Part shown: piece by piece, positions 1 through 9,435 of the stretch
How the letters are laid out: each line of letters opens with the position of its first letter
How positions within the stretch are numbered: the first letter of the stretch is position 1
DNA from: Prevotella sp.
GTDB taxonomy: Bacteria > Bacteroidota > Bacteroidia > Bacteroidales > Bacteroidaceae
Direction: 5' to 3'
Length of the DNA stretch: 42,468 nt
Assembly: GCA_017428805.1 (NCBI GenBank)
Contig: JAFRQC010000023.1
Coordinates: 1 to 42,468, forward strand
The notes under the pieces: generated by a model
Seen by the model: only the letters and a program-made list of their open reading frames with translations
What the model was told of the DNA's origin: nothing
Databases searched by the model: none
Program-made: the position numbers and the translations under genes

Positions 1-117
1 AGCAAAGATCCAAAGTATGATCTATTCGATCATCTGATAAAGACAGCTGCAACTTATACTTCTGACATCAAATGGAGGGACTATGCTTGGGGCGGGAAGG
101 TTGTTAACACTCTTTAG
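1..117 (+). CDS. C-terminal end of an unidentified protein (partial)
   Basis: Frame 1 is open from the window edge and ends at TAG 115-117, giving the last 38 residues of a protein. The tail is rich in Trp, Tyr and Lys and ends GGKVVNTL. It looks like real coding sequence: the frame is continuous and a short-period repeat region begins only after the stop. I do not recognise the family. A glycosyltransferase or other surface-polysaccharide gene would fit the next gene, but that is guesswork. The N-terminal part lies outside the window. Confidence 0.55.
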   Translation, partial: SKDPKYDLFDHLIKTAATYTSDIKWRDYAWGGKVVNTL

Positions 118-178
118 TCCTTTTATCACCACACAGAAAAATTTCTTTACAATACAAAGCCTGCTTAACCCGTCTGCG

Positions 179-246
179 TGACAATTAGGACAAAAGACAA
201 TTCATTTTTTTCGCTCCTTCAGTTTGTCCAATTGTCCCAATTGTCA
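179..246. repeat. Palindromic repeat made of GGACAATT-like units
   Basis: The left arm 179-193 and right arm 232-246 are inverted copies with 14 of 15 bases matching (TGACAATTAGGACAA against its complement). Both arms contain the unit GACAATT more than once, so this is a short tandem repeat folded back on itself. It lies between the partial gene and the promoter of the DUF2723 gene and could act as a terminator or be a dispersed repeat. Confidence 0.6.
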
Positions 247-279
247 CAAAATAACGTTAATTAATGTAGAGTGGCTGCA

Positions 280-314
280 ACTTTTCACTTTTCACTTTTC
301 GCATTTCACTTCTT
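280..314. repeat. Heptamer repeat ACTTTTC, about five units
   Basis: Three exact ACTTTTC units (280-300) are followed by GCATTTC and ACTTCTT. The array ends just before the -7 box at 320, so it occupies the place of the -33 element of the DUF2723 gene promoter. TTTC at 297-300 lies 19 bases upstream of the -7 box and may serve as a degenerate -33 element. Confidence 0.65.
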
Positions 315-319
315 TTTCG

Positions 320-327
320 TACCTTTG
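320..327 (+). promoter_or_regulatory. Bacteroidetes -7 box (TACCTTTG) of the DUF2723 gene
   Basis: TACCTTTG matches the TAnnTTTG consensus of the Bacteroidetes housekeeping sigma factor. TTTC lies 19 bases upstream. The predicted transcript start falls at about 333, leaving a leader of roughly 38 nt before ATG 371. This argues against any start codon further upstream. Confidence 0.65.
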
Positions 328-370
328 CACCACAAATAAGCATTTAACGTTAAAAAAGCATATCGATTCA

Positions 371-3300
371 ATGAAACAATTCAAGTTGGTGGACAATGTC
401 CTCGGGTGGCTCTCGTTCTTGATTGCCGCCTTCGTCTATTGCTCCACAATCGAGCCGACAGCCTCGTTCTGGGACTGTCCGGAGTTTATCACCACAGGTT
501 ACAAGATGGAAATCGGCCACCCGCCTGGGGCACCGTTCTTCATGCTGACGGCCAATCTCTTCTCGCAGTTTGCCAGCGATCCCACTCAGGTGGCGAAGAT
601 GGTGAACACGATGAGCGCCCTGCTGTCGGCGACGTGTATCCTTTTCCTGTTCTGGAGTATCACCCATCTTACACGCCGTCTGCTTATCTCCGACTGGAGT
701 GAGCTGACCATGCCGAAGCTTATCACCATTGAGGCTTCCGGACTGGTGGGTGCGCTGATATACACATTCAGCGATACATTCTGGTTCTCTGCCGTCGAAG
801 GTGAGGTCTATGCCTACTCCTCGGCGCTGACGGCCATCGTATTCTGGCTCATCCTGAAATGGGAGGATGTGGCCGACGAGCCGCACAGCGACCGCTGGCT
901 TGTGCTCATCATGTATATCACAGGACTGTCTATCGGCGTCCACCTGTTGAACCTGCTCTGCGTGCCGGCCATCGGTCTGGTGTATTACTATCGCCGTTTC
1001 CCCGATGCCAACCTGAAAGGTTCTTTGGTGGCCTTGGTTATCTCTGTCGCCATCCTGTCAGCGGTACTCTATGGTGTCGTTCCTGGCATCATCACCGTCG
1101 GTGGTTGGTTTGAGTTGTTCTTCGTCAACACCCTCGGCTGTCCGTTCAACACGGGTGAGATCATCTATATCTTCCTGCTCATCGCCATCGTTATCTGGGC
1201 TGTTTATGAGACTCAGACTCAGAAGCACAGCGTGAAGGTGCAGAACATTGCGTTCATTCTCTCGCTCGGCATGTTGGGTGTCCCCTTCTACGGCTGGGGA
1301 TGGTCAGCATTCTTCATCGGCATTATCGTGCTGGCAGCCGTCTGGTTCGGCCTGAATTATAAGAGGGAAAAGAAACTGTTCGTCACAGCCCGCGCCAAGA
1401 ACACTATCCTGCTCTGTATGCTGATGCTGATGGTGGGCTATTCGACCTACGCCGTAATCGTGATCCGATCATCAGCCAACCCGCCGATGGACCAGAACTC
1501 GCCTGAGGATATCTTCACCCTGGGCGACTACCTGGGACGTGAGCAGTATGGCCAGCGCCCGCTGTTCTACGGTCAGGCCTACACCTCTCAGGTGGCGCTT
1601 GAAAGCGACGGCAAGTACTGCCGCCCCGTGATGAGCAAGGGCAAACCCGTGTACCAGCGCAAGGAGAAAGCCTCTGCCGACGAGAAGGACTCCTACTTCG
1701 TAGTTCGCACGAAGGATGAGTACAAGTATGCCCAGAACATGCTGTTCCCACGCATGTACGATGCCGGCCATGCTTCAGCCTACGAGTCGTGGATGGGTGG
1801 TGTCGACGGAACGGAAGTGCCTTACGACCGTTGCGGAGAAGCAATGACTGTCAAGGTGCCCTCACAGTTGGAGAACATCCGTTTCTTCCTCTCCTACCAA
1901 TGTAACTTCATGTACTGGCGCTACTTCATGTGGAACTTCGCCGGCCGTCAGAACGACATCCAGGGTAACGGAGAGATGGAACACGGCAACTGGCTCACGG
2001 GTATCCCCTTCATCGATAACGCCCGTCTGGGTAACCAAGATCTGCTTCCAGATGACCTGAAGGAAAACAAGGGTCATAACGTCTTCTATTGTCTGCCGCT
2101 GATTCTGGGTCTGTTAGGCCTCTTCTGGCAGGCTTGGTACACCCGCAAGAAGAAAGTGATGGTTAATGGCTCTGAGAATACGATTGACGATCCCATTGGC
2201 ATCCGCCAGTTCTGGGTAGTATTCTTCCTCTTCTTCATGACTGGTCTGGCCATCGTGGTTTATCTGAACCAGACACCTATGCAGCCCCGTGAGCGTGACT
2301 ACGCCTATGCCGGCTCCTTCTATGCCTTCGCCATCTGGTGCGGTATGGGTGTGGCAGCCATCATCGACTGGCTGCAGCAGAAGTTGAAGAAAGAGAACCT
2401 CATCCTAACATCCCTAATCGCCCTAATCACCCTGTTCATCCCCATTCAGATGGCCTCACAGACTTGGGATGACCACGACCGTTCTGGCCGTTACACCTGT
2501 CGTGACTTCGGACAGAACTATCTGATGACACTTCAGGAGAAGGGCAACCCCATCATCTTCACCAATGGTGATAACGACACCTTCCCCCTCTGGTACAATC
2601 AGGATACGGAAGGAGTGCGTACCGATGCGCGCGTCTGTAACCTCTCTTATCTCCAGACCGACTGGTACATCGACCAGATGGTGCGTCCAGCTTACGACTC
2701 CCCGTCATTGCCTATCACCTGGAAACGTCTGGAATACTGTGCCGGTACGAATGAGTACGTGCAGATTGATCCCTCATTGAAGGAACAGGTGCAACAACTC
2801 TATCAGGAGCATCCCGAGGAAGCAGCCGAGCAGTTTGGCGACGAGCCCTTCGAGTTGAAGAACATCCTGAAATACTGGGTGCGCTCCACCGTGAAGGACT
2901 TCCACGTCATCCCCACGGATACCGTCTATGTCACTATCGACAAGGAGGCTGTCCGTCAGAGTGGTATGATGATGGCCGCCGACTCCATCCCCGATCGTAT
3001 GGTCATCTCACTCAAAGGCAAGAGTGCCCTCTATAAGGGCGACCTGATGATGCTCGAGATGATTGCCAACGCCAACTGGACACGACCGATCTACGTGGCG
3101 CTGACCGTAGGCTCCGAGAACTATATGAACCTCGGCGATAATTTCGTGCAGGAGGGACTTGCCAATCGCATCACCCCGTTCACCACAAAGGGATCCGGTG
3201 CCAAGAACTTCGATACAGAGAAGACCTACGACAACGTAATGAATAAGTTCAAGTTCGGTGGTGTCGATAAGAAGGGTATCTATCTCGACGAGACAGTTAT

Positions 3301-3733
3301 GCGCATGTGTTACACCCATCGTCGACTCTTCGCCTCTTTGGCCATGAACCTCATCTCTGAGGGAAAGACCGAAGAAGCCAAGAAGGTACTCGACAAATGT
3401 GAGAAAGAGCTGCCCGATTACAACATTCCGCACGACTATCAGAGCGGTTCTGTAGATCTGGCACGCTGCTATGCCAACACGAAGCAGACCAAGAAGGCCC
3501 AGATACTCATCGACCAGCTGTGGCTGAAGTCCTGCCAGTATCTGGTTTGGTATCTCTCCTTCGACGGTACACGCTTCTCTGGTTCCCAGCACGACTGCCT
3601 CATCCACTTCTATATCCTCGAACAAGTGCTTAACGTACAGGATTCTATCAGTAAGGAACAGGCAGACAAGAAAGAACAGCAATTGCAGAGTCTGATGGGT
3701 ATCTATCAGTCCAAAGGTGGAGACTTAGAATAA
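371..3733 (+). CDS. DUF2723 family membrane glycosyltransferase (protein O-mannosyltransferase-like)
   Basis: This 1120-residue protein has a hydrophobic N-terminal half with about ten membrane segments and a large soluble C-terminal part. The N-terminus carries the conserved WDCPEFI and GHPPGAPFF segments of DUF2723, a GT-C type family. The human homologue TMEM260 is an O-mannosyltransferase, and Bacteroidetes have general protein O-glycosylation, so transfer of a lipid-linked sugar to exported proteins is the likely role. The exact donor is not shown by the sequence. The C-terminus (about residues 975-1060) has TPR-like helices. ATG 371 is chosen because an in-frame start at 224 would lie upstream of the -7 box at 320 and would encode the heptamer repeats. 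The next gene is a polysaccharide deacetylase 45 bp downstream. Confidence 0.85.
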   Translation: MKQFKLVDNVLGWLSFLIAAFVYCSTIEPTASFWDCPEFITTGYKMEIGHPPGAPFFMLTANLFSQFASDPTQVAKMVNTMSALLSATCILFLFWSITHLTRRLLISDWSELTMPKLITIEASGLVGALIYTFSDTFWFSAVEGEVYAYSSALTAIVFWLILKWEDVADEPHSDRWLVLIMYITGLSIGVHLLNLLCVPAIGLVYYYRRFPDANLKGSLVALVISVAILSAVLYGVVPGIITVGGWFELFFVNTLGCPFNTGEIIYIFLLIAIVIWAVYETQTQKHSVKVQNIAFILSLGMLGVPFYGWGWSAFFIGIIVLAAVWFGLNYKREKKLFVTARAKNTILLCMLMLMVGYSTYAVIVIRSSANPPMDQNSPEDIFTLGDYLGREQYGQRPLFYGQAYTSQVALESDGKYCRPVMSKGKPVYQRKEKASADEKDSYFVVRTKDEYKYAQNMLFPRMYDAGHASAYESWMGGVDGTEVPYDRCGEAMTVKVPSQLENIRFFLSYQCNFMYWRYFMWNFAGRQNDIQGNGEMEHGNWLTGIPFIDNARLGNQDLLPDDLKENKGHNVFYCLPLILGLLGLFWQAWYTRKKKVMVNGSENTIDDPIGIRQFWVVFFLFFMTGLAIVVYLNQTPMQPRERDYAYAGSFYAFAIWCGMGVAAIIDWLQQKLKKENLILTSLIALITLFIPIQMASQTWDDHDRSGRYTCRDFGQNYLMTLQEKGNPIIFTNGDNDTFPLWYNQDTEGVRTDARVCNLSYLQTDWYIDQMVRPAYDSPSLPITWKRLEYCAGTNEYVQIDPSLKEQVQQLYQEHPEEAAEQFGDEPFELKNILKYWVRSTVKDFHVIPTDTVYVTIDKEAVRQSGMMMAADSIPDRMVISLKGKSALYKGDLMMLEMIANANWTRPIYVALTVGSENYMNLGDNFVQEGLANRITPFTTKGSGAKNFDTEKTYDNVMNKFKFGGVDKKGIYLDETVMRMCYTHRRLFASLAMNLISEGKTEEAKKVLDKCEKELPDYNIPHDYQSGSVDLARCYANTKQTKKAQILIDQLWLKSCQYLVWYLSFDGTRFSGSQHDCLIHFYILEQVLNVQDSISKEQADKKEQQLQSLMGIYQSKGGDLE

Positions 3734-3773
3734 ATCGTAAATAGTAAATCGTAAATCAGTAAATCGTAAATTA
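3731..3773. repeat. Heptamer repeat TAAATCG, six units
   Basis: The units are TAAATCG, TAAATAG, TAAATCG, TAAATCA, one extra G, TAAATCG and TAAATTA. The first unit contains the stop codon of the upstream gene, and the array fills the gap up to the GTG start at 3779. Confidence 0.75.
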
Positions 3774-3778
3774 ATTCG

Positions 3779-4390
3779 GTGTTTATAGAACAACCAGCAA
3801 TTTACCTCCGCTGGCTTTATCCGAAAGCCTATTGGAGAATGGATCGTCACGAGAAGGCCGTCTATCTGACCTTCGACGACGGTCCCATTCCTGAGGCTAC
3901 CCCCTTCATCCTCGACACCCTCAAGGCGTTCGGCGTCAAGGCCACGTTCTTCATGGTGGGCGACAACGTGCGCAAGCATCCAGAGCTTTATCAGCGCATC
4001 GTCGATGAAGGCCACCAGGTGGGCAACCACACCCACAACCATATGGTCGGGCTCACCCACACCATCAAGGAATACAGCTACAACGTGGAGAAGGCCAATG
4101 CCTACATTCACAGCCACTATGTTCGTCCGCCGCACGGTTGGATGCGTCTGGCGCAGTATGCCTGGCTCAGCAGAAAATACAAGATTGTGATGTGGGACCT
4201 CGTCACCCGCGACTATTCAAAATGGATGACGGCTGAAGATGTGGTTAATAATATAAAGAGGTACGCGCGTAATGGCTCTATCATCACCTTCCACGATTCC
4301 CTCAAATCCATCGACAAGCTCCACACCGCTCTTCCAGAAGCCCTTCAATGGCTCCGCGACCAAGGCTACGCCTTCAAGATCTTCCCCTGA
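3779..4390 (+). CDS. Polysaccharide deacetylase (NodB domain)
   Basis: This 203-residue protein is almost entirely a NodB homology domain of carbohydrate esterase family 4, which removes acetyl groups from N-acetyl sugars in peptidoglycan or other glycans using a divalent metal. The catalytic motif TFDDGP gives the general-base and metal Asp residues 33 and 34. The metal-binding motif HTHNH gives His84 and His88, and RPPHG follows. The length is minimal for the family. The start is GTG 3779, which yields the family-like beginning MFIEQPA; the in-frame ATG at 3839 would leave only ten residues before the catalytic motif. No signal peptide is visible. It probably shares a transcript with the upstream DUF2723 gene. 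Confidence 0.85.
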   Translation: MFIEQPAIYLRWLYPKAYWRMDRHEKAVYLTFDDGPIPEATPFILDTLKAFGVKATFFMVGDNVRKHPELYQRIVDEGHQVGNHTHNHMVGLTHTIKEYSYNVEKANAYIHSHYVRPPHGWMRLAQYAWLSRKYKIVMWDLVTRDYSKWMTAEDVVNNIKRYARNGSIITFHDSLKSIDKLHTALPEALQWLRDQGYAFKIFP

Positions 4391-4427
4391 TCCCCTGACA
4401 TCCCTAATTCCCCTAAAACCCCTAAAA
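4383..4427. repeat. 8-9 nt repeat of CCCCTGA / CCCCTAAAA units
   Basis: About five C-rich units (TCCCCTGA, TCCCCTGACA, TCCCTAAT, TCCCCTAAAA, CCCCTAAAA) run from the last codons of the deacetylase through its TGA stop towards the start of the GH3 gene. It is another short-period repeat filling a gap within a presumed transcript. Confidence 0.6.
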
Positions 4428-4437
4428 TAACATAACA

Positions 4438-6822
4438 ATGAAAAAATTACTAACAATCGGCTTATTATCAGCCACATTCGCAATGACTACAAATGCTCAA
4501 CCCCAGCTCTCGGAGAACAACATCGACGAGGTGATCAAGGCCATGACCCTTGAAGAGAAAGCCAAACTACTCGTTGGCGGTGCAAACAACTTTTTCGGTG
4601 CCAATGCCGTGGTAGGCGGTGAGGCCGACCTCGTGGCAGGTGCTGCGGGAACCTCTCCGGCCATTCCCCGTCTCGGCATACCGGCCACCGTACTCACAGA
4701 CGGTCCTGCCGGCGTACGTATCAACCCCACCCGCAAGGGTACTGACAAGACCTACTATGCCACAGCCTTCCCCATCGGCTCCTGTCTTGCCTCTACGTGG
4801 AACACGGAACTCGTCAGCAAGGTAGGTGAGGCTATCGGCAACGAGACCAAAGAATACCGTTGTGACGTGATTCTCGGCCCGGGTATGAACCTCCATCGCA
4901 ATCCCCTCTGCGGACGAAACTTTGAGTATTACTCAGAGGATCCCTTGCTGACGGGAAAAATTGCGGCAGCCTATATCCAGGGAGTGCAGAGTCAGGGTGC
5001 CGGCGTATCAGCCAAGCACTTTGCCGTAAACTCCCAGGAAACAGACCGTACGGCAGTTGATGAACGTGTGTCACAACGCGCAGCCCGCGAACTCTACCTA
5101 CGTGGATTTGAGATTGCCGTCCGTGAGAGTGATCCCTGGACTGTTATGGCCTCCTATAATCAGGTGAACGGCGAGTATTCAATGGGCAACCACGATTTGC
5201 TCACGAAGATTCTACGCGACGACTGGGGCTATAAAGGTATCGTGATGACCGACTGGATTGGTATCCGCCAGGGACTGGAAACCATCAGCGAAGTACATGC
5301 TGGCAACGATCTCATGGAACCCGGACAGCCCGCTCAGGTAGAGGAAATCATCAAGGGCGTGAAGGAAGGCAAACTCGCTATCGCCGATGTAGACCGCAAC
5401 GTGCGCCGTATGCTCGAATACATCGTGAAGACCCCGAGCTTCCATCAATATCCCGCTTCTAACAATCCTGATTTCAAGGCCCATGCTGCCATCACCCGTC
5501 AGAGTGCTGCCGAGGGCATCGTCCTCCTCAAGAACAACGGTGCCCTACCTTTCCGCACAGAAGGTAATCATAATTCTCAATTCTCAACTCTCAATTCTCA
5601 ATTGATAAAAACCGTCACCCTCTTCGGTGAGAACTCTTACGACTTCCTTAGTGGCGGTACAGGCTCTGGCTGTGTCCATCCTCCTTACGTGGTTGATATG
5701 CTTCAGGGCCTCGAGAATGCTGGCATCAAGTCAAGTGCTACCCTCACGGATATCTACCGCAAGTACATCGACTATGCAAGAATCAAGTTCCAAGCAGAGC
5801 GTCATCCCGCCAAGTGGTTCCAGACTGAGATGATGGGACAGCAGAAGTATCCGGAGATCAGTCTCTCTCCCATCGCTATCAGTAAGGAAGTGAAGGCAGC
5901 CGATGCAGCCATCATCACCATCGGCCGTCAGGCTGGTGAGGGTATCGACCGCGACATCGACACCGAGTTCAACCTCATCCCTGAGGAGCGTGCGCTGATC
6001 ACCGACGTCTGCAACGCTTTCCACGCAGAAGGGAAACCCGTTATCGTCATCATCAACTCCGGCTCTGTCATCGAGACGGCTTCTTGGAGCGGTTATCCCG
6101 ATGCCATCCTCTGCGCCTGGCAGCCCGGTATGGAGGGTGGTAACAGCATCGCTGACCTGCTCACGGGTAAGGTGAATCCTTCTGGCAAGCTCACGATGAC
6201 CTGGCCCATCGCAGCCACCGACCATCCGTCAACCAAGAATTTCCCCGGCAATATCGATGACTACACCTTCCAGATGATGGCTGCCAACAAGATGCCCATC
6301 CCCGGACATGCCTACACCAACCACGAGGAAGACATCTACGTCGGTTACCGTTTCTTCGACACCTTCAACAAAGAGGTGGCCTATCCTTTCGGCTTCGGAC
6401 TGAGCTACACTACATTCGCCTTCTCAAAGCCTGTGATCAAGGCCAAGTGCAATGCCGTCGAGGTGAGCATCACTGTCAAGAATACAGGAAATGTCGCAGG
6501 TAAGGAAGTGGCACAGGTCTATGTCCAAGCACCAAAGGGCCGTCTGGAGAAGCCTGCACAGGAACTGAAAGCCTTCGCCAAGACGCGCGAACTGCAGCCT
6601 GGTGAGAGCCAGATACTCACGATGAACATCCCCGTACGCGACCTTGCCTCTTTTGACGAGACTAACAGTCAGTGGCTCACCGAGGCTGGCACCTACACCT
6701 TCTGCATCGGCAACAGCAGCCGCAACATCGCTGCCTCTGCCCAGTTGAAATTGGCTGAATATACGGAGAAGACCACCAACGCTCTCGCCCCGAAACAGAA
6801 GCTCAACCTGATGCATCAGTAA
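4438..6822 (+). CDS. Secreted glycoside hydrolase family 3 beta-glucosidase
   Basis: The 794-residue enzyme has a signal peptide (about residues 1-20, ending TNAQ). A GH3 TIM-barrel domain follows, with GRNFEYYSEDP, AKHFAVN and the nucleophile segment VMTDW. Then come the alpha/beta sandwich domain (from about residue 395) and a C-terminal fibronectin-III-like domain with the VKNTGNVAGKEV signature. It should hydrolyse terminal beta-linked glucose or xylose from plant oligosaccharides in the periplasm; the precise substrate is not readable. A loop between the first two domains (residues about 376-391) is encoded by an AATTCTC heptamer array, an oddity described separately. ATG 4438 immediately precedes the signal peptide. 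Confidence 0.92.
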   Translation: MKKLLTIGLLSATFAMTTNAQPQLSENNIDEVIKAMTLEEKAKLLVGGANNFFGANAVVGGEADLVAGAAGTSPAIPRLGIPATVLTDGPAGVRINPTRKGTDKTYYATAFPIGSCLASTWNTELVSKVGEAIGNETKEYRCDVILGPGMNLHRNPLCGRNFEYYSEDPLLTGKIAAAYIQGVQSQGAGVSAKHFAVNSQETDRTAVDERVSQRAARELYLRGFEIAVRESDPWTVMASYNQVNGEYSMGNHDLLTKILRDDWGYKGIVMTDWIGIRQGLETISEVHAGNDLMEPGQPAQVEEIIKGVKEGKLAIADVDRNVRRMLEYIVKTPSFHQYPASNNPDFKAHAAITRQSAAEGIVLLKNNGALPFRTEGNHNSQFSTLNSQLIKTVTLFGENSYDFLSGGTGSGCVHPPYVVDMLQGLENAGIKSSATLTDIYRKYIDYARIKFQAERHPAKWFQTEMMGQQKYPEISLSPIAISKEVKAADAAIITIGRQAGEGIDRDIDTEFNLIPEERALITDVCNAFHAEGKPVIVIINSGSVIETASWSGYPDAILCAWQPGMEGGNSIADLLTGKVNPSGKLTMTWPIAATDHPSTKNFPGNIDDYTFQMMAANKMPIPGHAYTNHEEDIYVGYRFFDTFNKEVAYPFGFGLSYTTFAFSKPVIKAKCNAVEVSITVKNTGNVAGKEVAQVYVQAPKGRLEKPAQELKAFAKTRELQPGESQILTMNIPVRDLASFDETNSQWLTEAGTYTFCIGNSSRNIAASAQLKLAEYTEKTTNALAPKQKLNLMHQ
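5564..5606. repeat. In-frame AATTCTC heptamer array inside the GH3 gene
   Basis: GTAATCATAA (5564-5573) runs into AATTCTC units at 5572, 5579, 5586 (as AACTCTC) and 5593, then AATTGAT. The reading frame stays open and encodes a Ser/Asn/Gln-rich loop between LPF and IKTVTLFG, where GH3 proteins usually run straight through. An array of the same design and with the same leading 10-mer lies at 41694-41736. Confidence 0.75.
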
Positions 6823-6889
6823 TTCGTTTTACTCAAACGTTTACACAAAATATTCAGGGTAAAGATACTCATAGTATGACAAAAGTTTG

Positions 6890-6897
6890 TAACTTTG
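6890..6897 (+). promoter_or_regulatory. -7 box (TAACTTTG) for the small gene at 6949
   Basis: TAACTTTG matches TAnnTTTG exactly and is followed by GCAG, the usual context. No clear TTTG at -33 is present. It predicts a leader of about 45 nt. Confidence 0.6.
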
Positions 6898-6948
6898 CAG
6901 CATGAAACTTCAAAATAACAAACTACAATCAATAATAAAGTAACAGCT

Positions 6949-7194
6949 ATGAGTAAGAAATTTGTAATCGGAGACCGTCTGAAGGATGAGTGGATCTCAG
7001 TCCTGGACACGGAGAAGAAGAAACTTGAGTTCACCAATCATCTGGCCAGTGCCAAAGAGTATCTGCTTGAGGAAGATGCCCAGCAGAACCTTCAGAAGAT
7101 TCAAGAGACAGGCTATTTCTCTGACCTGCAGATCTACATGAAGGAAGACAACAAGGCCTACAAGATTGACGAAAACGACTCCTTCCAATCATAA
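6949..7194 (+). CDS. Small acidic protein of unknown function (81 aa)
   Basis: I do not recognise a family. The 81-residue product has a charged amphipathic middle (KKKLEFTNHLASAKEYLLEE) likely to be helical, and an acidic tail. It has no signal peptide, membrane segment or cysteine. It looks like a real gene because it has its own -7 box at 6890-6897, an ATG start, and a strong hairpin terminator directly after the stop. It faces the convergent mutB gene. Confidence 0.75.
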   Translation: MSKKFVIGDRLKDEWISVLDTEKKKLEFTNHLASAKEYLLEEDAQQNLQKIQETGYFSDLQIYMKEDNKAYKIDENDSFQS

Positions 7195-7229
7195 AAATAA
7201 CCCCGTCTGAAATTCAGGCGGGGTTATTT
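7195..7229. terminator. Hairpin terminator shared by the 81-aa gene and mutB
   Basis: AATAACCCCGTCTGAA pairs with TTCAGGCGGGGTTATT around a minimal loop, with one G-T pair, flanked by A-rich sequence on the left and T-rich sequence on the right. It lies between two convergent stop codons and so can terminate both transcripts. Confidence 0.85.
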
Positions 7230-7250
7230 CATTTGGGTCTCAGAGCCCTA

Positions 7251-9416
7251 TCAATCTTTGTCGAGCAAAATCTTCATCATCTGAATGGCTGAATACGGAA
7301 TCGGGGTACCTGGACCGAAGATGCATGCCACACCAGCCTTATAGAGGAAGTCATAGTCCTGTGCGGGGATCACACCACCGGCAGTCACCATGATGTCCTC
7401 ACGACCTAGCTTCTTCAACTCCTCAATGAGCTGCGGGATGAGCGTCTTGTGACCGGCTGCCAGAGAAGAGGCACCAACGATGTGTACATCGTTCTCCACA
7501 GCCTGACGGGCAGCCTCCTCCGGCGTCTGGAACAACGGTCCCATATCCACGTCGAAGCCACAGTCGGCATAACCTGTTGCCACTACCTTTGCACCACGGT
7601 CGTGACCGTCCTGACCCATCTTGGCAACGAAGATACGCGGACGGCGACCCTCCTTCTGAGCAAACTCGTCGGTAAGGCGCTTGGCCTCCTCGAAGTCTTT
7701 GTCATTCTTTGATTCTGAACTATACACGCCTGAAATTGTTCTGATTACTGCTTTATAACGGCCTACGATTTCTTCGCAGGCATCTGAAATCTCACCCAGC
7801 GTACAACGCAACTGGGCAGCCTTCACTGCGAGGTCGAGCAAGTTGTTCTCGCTCTTACGGCCCTCCTTGAAGTCACGTACGCACTCGGTGATCGCCTTCA
7901 ATGCAGCCTGACAAGCGGCCTCGTCACGAGAACCACGCACCTGAGCCAGGCTCTCCTCCTGCTGCTTGCGCACAGCGGTGTTGTCCACCTCGAGGATGTC
8001 GATGGGATCCTCGTGCTCCAGACGATACTTGTTGATACCGACAATCGTCTGGGTACCAGAGTCGATACGGGCCTGAGTACGGGCAGCAGCCTCCTCGATA
8101 CGCATCTTGGGCAGACCTGTCTCGATGGCCTTGGCCATACCGCCCAGCTTTTCAATCTCCTGGATGTGTTCCCAAGCCTTGTGAACCAACTCGTTGGTCA
8201 ACGTCTCCACATAGTAAGAACCAGCCCACGGGTCAATCTGCTTGCAGACCTTTGTCTCGTTCTGGATGTAGATCTGGGTGTTACGGGCAATACGGGCCGA
8301 GAAGTCTGTAGGCAGGGCGATGGCCTCGTCGAGGGCGTTGGTGTGCAGACTCTGGGTGTGACCCAGCACAGCTGCCATAGCCTCGATACAGGTACGACCC
8401 ACATTATTAAACGGATCCTGCTCTGTCAAAGACCAACCAGAGGTCTGAGAGTGCGTACGCAGCGCCAGTGACTTCGGGTTCTTGGCACCGAAGCTCTTCA
8501 CAATCTTTGCCCACAACAGTCTTCCGGCACGCATCTTGGCAATCTCCATGAAGTGGTTCATACCGATAGCCCAGAAGAACGACAGACGGGGAGCAAAGGC
8601 ATCCACATCAATACCGGCATTCACACCAGTACGCAGGTAGTCCATACCGTCGGCGAGCGTGTAAGCCAACTCAATGTCTGCCGTAGCACCAGCCTCCTGC
8701 ATGTGATAACCTGAGATAGAGATGCTGTTGAACTTCGGCATCTTCTGCGAAGTGTACTCGAAGATATCAGCGATGATCTTCATTGAGAATGCAGGAGGAT
8801 AGATATAGGTGTTACGCACCATGAACTCCTTCAGAATATCATTCTGGATGGTTCCAGCCATCTCCTCCAACTGAGCACCCTGCTCCAGACCTGCCACAAT
8901 ATAAAATGCCAAAATCGGCAGCACAGCACCGTTCATGGTCATCGACACAGACATCTTATTGAGGGGGATCCCCGAGAACAACACCTTCATGTTCTCCTCA
9001 TTACAAATACTTACCCCAGCCTTACCCACATCACCCACGACACGGGCGTTATCGGGGTCATAACCTCTGTGCGTAGGCAGGTCGAAGGCCACGGAAAGAC
9101 CTTTCTGACCAGAAGCCAGGTTACGACGATAGAAAGCATTCGACTCCTCTGCGGTAGAGAATCCGGCATACTGACGGATGGTCCACGGGCGGAACGGATA
9201 CATCATTGAGTACGGACCACGCAGATAGGGAGGGATACCGGCTGTGAAGTCGAGGTGTTCCATCCCTTCGAGATCCTCTTTCGTATACACCGGTCTCACC
9301 TCAATATGTTCGGGGGTCTTCCAATTCTCTACAATACCATTGTCTTTAATCCACTTGGCACCATCCTGAGCCTTGATGCCTGCATAGATATCAATATCTT
9401 TAAACTGTTTACGCAT
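7251..9416 (-). CDS. mutB: Methylmalonyl-CoA mutase large (catalytic) subunit
   Basis: This 721-residue protein interconverts succinyl-CoA and (R)-methylmalonyl-CoA using adenosylcobalamin, the carbon-skeleton step of propionate formation from succinate. The N-terminal TIM-barrel domain has the typical [20 protein letters not shown] segment, and the C-terminal domain has the cobalamin motif DGHDRG (Asp603, His605 and the following Gly), where His ligates cobalt. Length matches the family. It starts 19 bp after the mutA stop, so the pair is co-transcribed from the promoter in front of mutA. A hairpin terminator lies downstream at 7195-7229. Confidence 0.97.
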   Translation of the reverse strand: MRKQFKDIDIYAGIKAQDGAKWIKDNGIVENWKTPEHIEVRPVYTKEDLEGMEHLDFTAGIPPYLRGPYSMMYPFRPWTIRQYAGFSTAEESNAFYRRNLASGQKGLSVAFDLPTHRGYDPDNARVVGDVGKAGVSICNEENMKVLFSGIPLNKMSVSMTMNGAVLPILAFYIVAGLEQGAQLEEMAGTIQNDILKEFMVRNTYIYPPAFSMKIIADIFEYTSQKMPKFNSISISGYHMQEAGATADIELAYTLADGMDYLRTGVNAGIDVDAFAPRLSFFWAIGMNHFMEIAKMRAGRLLWAKIVKSFGAKNPKSLALRTHSQTSGWSLTEQDPFNNVGRTCIEAMAAVLGHTQSLHTNALDEAIALPTDFSARIARNTQIYIQNETKVCKQIDPWAGSYYVETLTNELVHKAWEHIQEIEKLGGMAKAIETGLPKMRIEEAAARTQARIDSGTQTIVGINKYRLEHEDPIDILEVDNTAVRKQQEESLAQVRGSRDEAACQAALKAITECVRDFKEGRKSENNLLDLAVKAAQLRCTLGEISDACEEIVGRYKAVIRTISGVYSSESKNDKDFEEAKRLTDEFAQKEGRRPRIFVAKMGQDGHDRGAKVVATGYADCGFDVDMGPLFQTPEEAARQAVENDVHIVGASSLAAGHKTLIPQLIEELKKLGREDIMVTAGGVIPAQDYDFLYKAGVACIFGPGTPIPYSAIQMMKILLDKD

Positions 9417-9435
9417 AATTCAAGTCTCCTATTCT

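Noticed and set aside
224..370. Possible N-terminal extension of the DUF2723 protein starting at 224
   Set aside because: It runs through the palindrome arm, the ACTTTTC heptamers and the -7 box at 320-327. A transcript from that promoter starts downstream of 224, and the extension lacks family similarity.
2404..2445. CCCTAATCG/CCCTAATCA repetition inside the DUF2723 gene
   Set aside because: It encodes a normal Leu/Ile-rich membrane helix. Only about two and a half units are present, so biased coding is a sufficient explanation, although it recalls the CCCCTAAAA repeat at 4383.
3008..3682. Long minus-strand frame within the DUF2723 gene
   Set aside because: It is a shadow of the real gene with no family signature. 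The same applies to similar antisense frames in mutA, rny, prfC and the GH28-GH105 gene.
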